From contig JAHEXO010000140.1 in the NCBI GenBank assembly GCA_023252065.1, positions 1 through 6,330 of the forward strand: a stretch of 6,330 nucleotides of DNA, in the 5' to 3' direction. Shown piece after piece: positions 6,092-6,330 of this stretch. The notes under the pieces were generated by a model that searched no databases, was not told the origin of the DNA, and saw nothing but the letters and a program-made list of their open reading frames with translations. The position numbers were made by a program, and so were the translations under genes. The DNA is from Nocardioides sp. (GTDB lineage Bacteria; Actinomycetota; Actinomycetes; Propionibacteriales; Nocardioidaceae). How positions within the stretch are numbered: the stretch's first letter is position 1; each line of letters starts with the position of its first letter.

Positions 6092-6097
6092 ACGCTA
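6092..6097 (-). promoter_or_regulatory. Putative -10 element (TAGCGT) for the phosphodiesterase gene
   Basis: CGCTAGCGT lies 8 bases before GTG 6083, two bases further than at the other two genes. There is no Shine-Dalgarno between the element and the start. A TGGCTC at 6115-6120 (minus strand), 17 bases upstream, is at best a weak -35. Confidence 0.45.
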
Positions 6098-6174
6098 GCG
6101 GCGCCGCGCGTGATGAGCCACGCCGCCCGAGCGACGACCCGGCCGCCGGTTGCGGAGCCGCCGGGGGTGTTCCG

Positions 6175-6257
6175 CTGGTTGAGGAGGCGCGCGGGCCCCT
6201 GGTCGAGGAGGCGCGCCGACACGATGGGTCCGCCGGTTGAGCGACCGTCTCGAAACC
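6175..6257. repeat. Intergenic cluster of short repeats (CTGGTYGAGGAGGCGCGC and relatives)
   Basis: CTGGTTGAGGAGGCGCGC (6175-6192) and CTGGTCGAGGAGGCGCGC (6199-6216) are 18-base direct repeats differing at one base and separated by GGGCCC. A third related unit begins GGTTGAGCGACC at 6235 and ends TCTCGAAACC at 6257. The end GGTTGAG and the end CTCGAAACC are partly reverse-complementary. Together they look like the two boundaries of a short palindromic intergenic element of the kind scattered through Nocardioides-type genomes. That family link is from memory and needs a genome search. No gene in this 233-bp right-hand stretch is convincing. Confidence 0.5.
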
Positions 6258-6272
6258 AAGGACCGAAATCTC

Positions 6273-6284
6273 TCCCGCGCGGGA
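6273..6284. repeat. 12-bp perfect palindrome near the right edge
   Basis: TCCCGCGCGGGA is perfectly self-complementary. It lies between two copies of GGACCGAA (6260-6267 and 6309-6316). It may be a regulator site for a gene beyond the right edge, or chance in GC-rich DNA. Confidence 0.25.
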
Positions 6285-6330
6285 ACATCCGGGGGCCGGA
6301 CATGCGTTGGACCGAATGACAGAAGTTGAG

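Noticed and set aside
6175..6216. CRISPR-like array
   Set aside because: There are only two near-identical units, the spacer is 6 bases, and there are no cas genes.
6110..6319. A 69-codon plus-strand frame in the right-hand intergenic stretch
   Set aside because: It has no ribosome site, it translates the repeat cluster, and its composition is unlike the neighbouring genes.

Overview
This window is very GC-rich, with G or C at most third codon positions, and its proteins look actinobacterial (Nocardioides-like). The organism is inferred from base composition, codon use, SD-less starts that fit leaderless transcription, and protein style. No marker gene in the window settles the genus.

All six supported genes lie on the minus strand, so transcription runs from high to low coordinates. 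In that order they are: (1) a glycerophosphodiester phosphodiesterase-like protein (6083-5286); (2) a GrpB/UPF0157-family nucleotidyltransferase-fold protein (5276-4665); (3) a phosphinothricin-type GNAT N-acetyltransferase overlapping gene 2 by 4 bp (4668-4174); (4) a large cytosolic GH38 alpha-mannosidase (4142-1164); (5) a small basic 71-aa protein of unknown function (993-778); (6) the N-terminal 204 residues of an Ala/Glu/Arg-rich coiled-coil protein that runs off the left edge (614-1). Gene 6 is a full open frame on the minus strand that is never closed inside the window.

Genes 1-4 are packed tightly (9-bp gap, 4-bp overlap, 31-bp gap). Three of them (1, 2 and 4) have no Shine-Dalgarno sequence, and each is preceded by the same CGCTAGCGT sequence 6-8 bases before the start codon. 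I read this as a repeated -10 element for leaderless transcripts, so these genes may have separate promoters although they look like an operon. Genes 5 and 6 instead have longer leaders, good Shine-Dalgarno sequences and predicted hairpins in the gaps before them. The right edge (6098-6330) has no gene that I can support. It carries a cluster of short GGTTGAGGAGGCGCGC-type repeats and a GC palindrome.

Functionally the genes are a loose housekeeping/accessory set: lipid-headgroup phosphodiester hydrolysis, small-molecule acetylation, mannoside hydrolysis, and a probable structural coiled-coil protein. I see no defence system, mobile element, CRISPR array, RNA gene or biosynthetic cluster. The points most worth a second look are the repeated start-proximal motif, the coiled-coil protein without a visible DivIVA domain, the divergent phosphodiesterase active site, and the intergenic repeats and hairpins.
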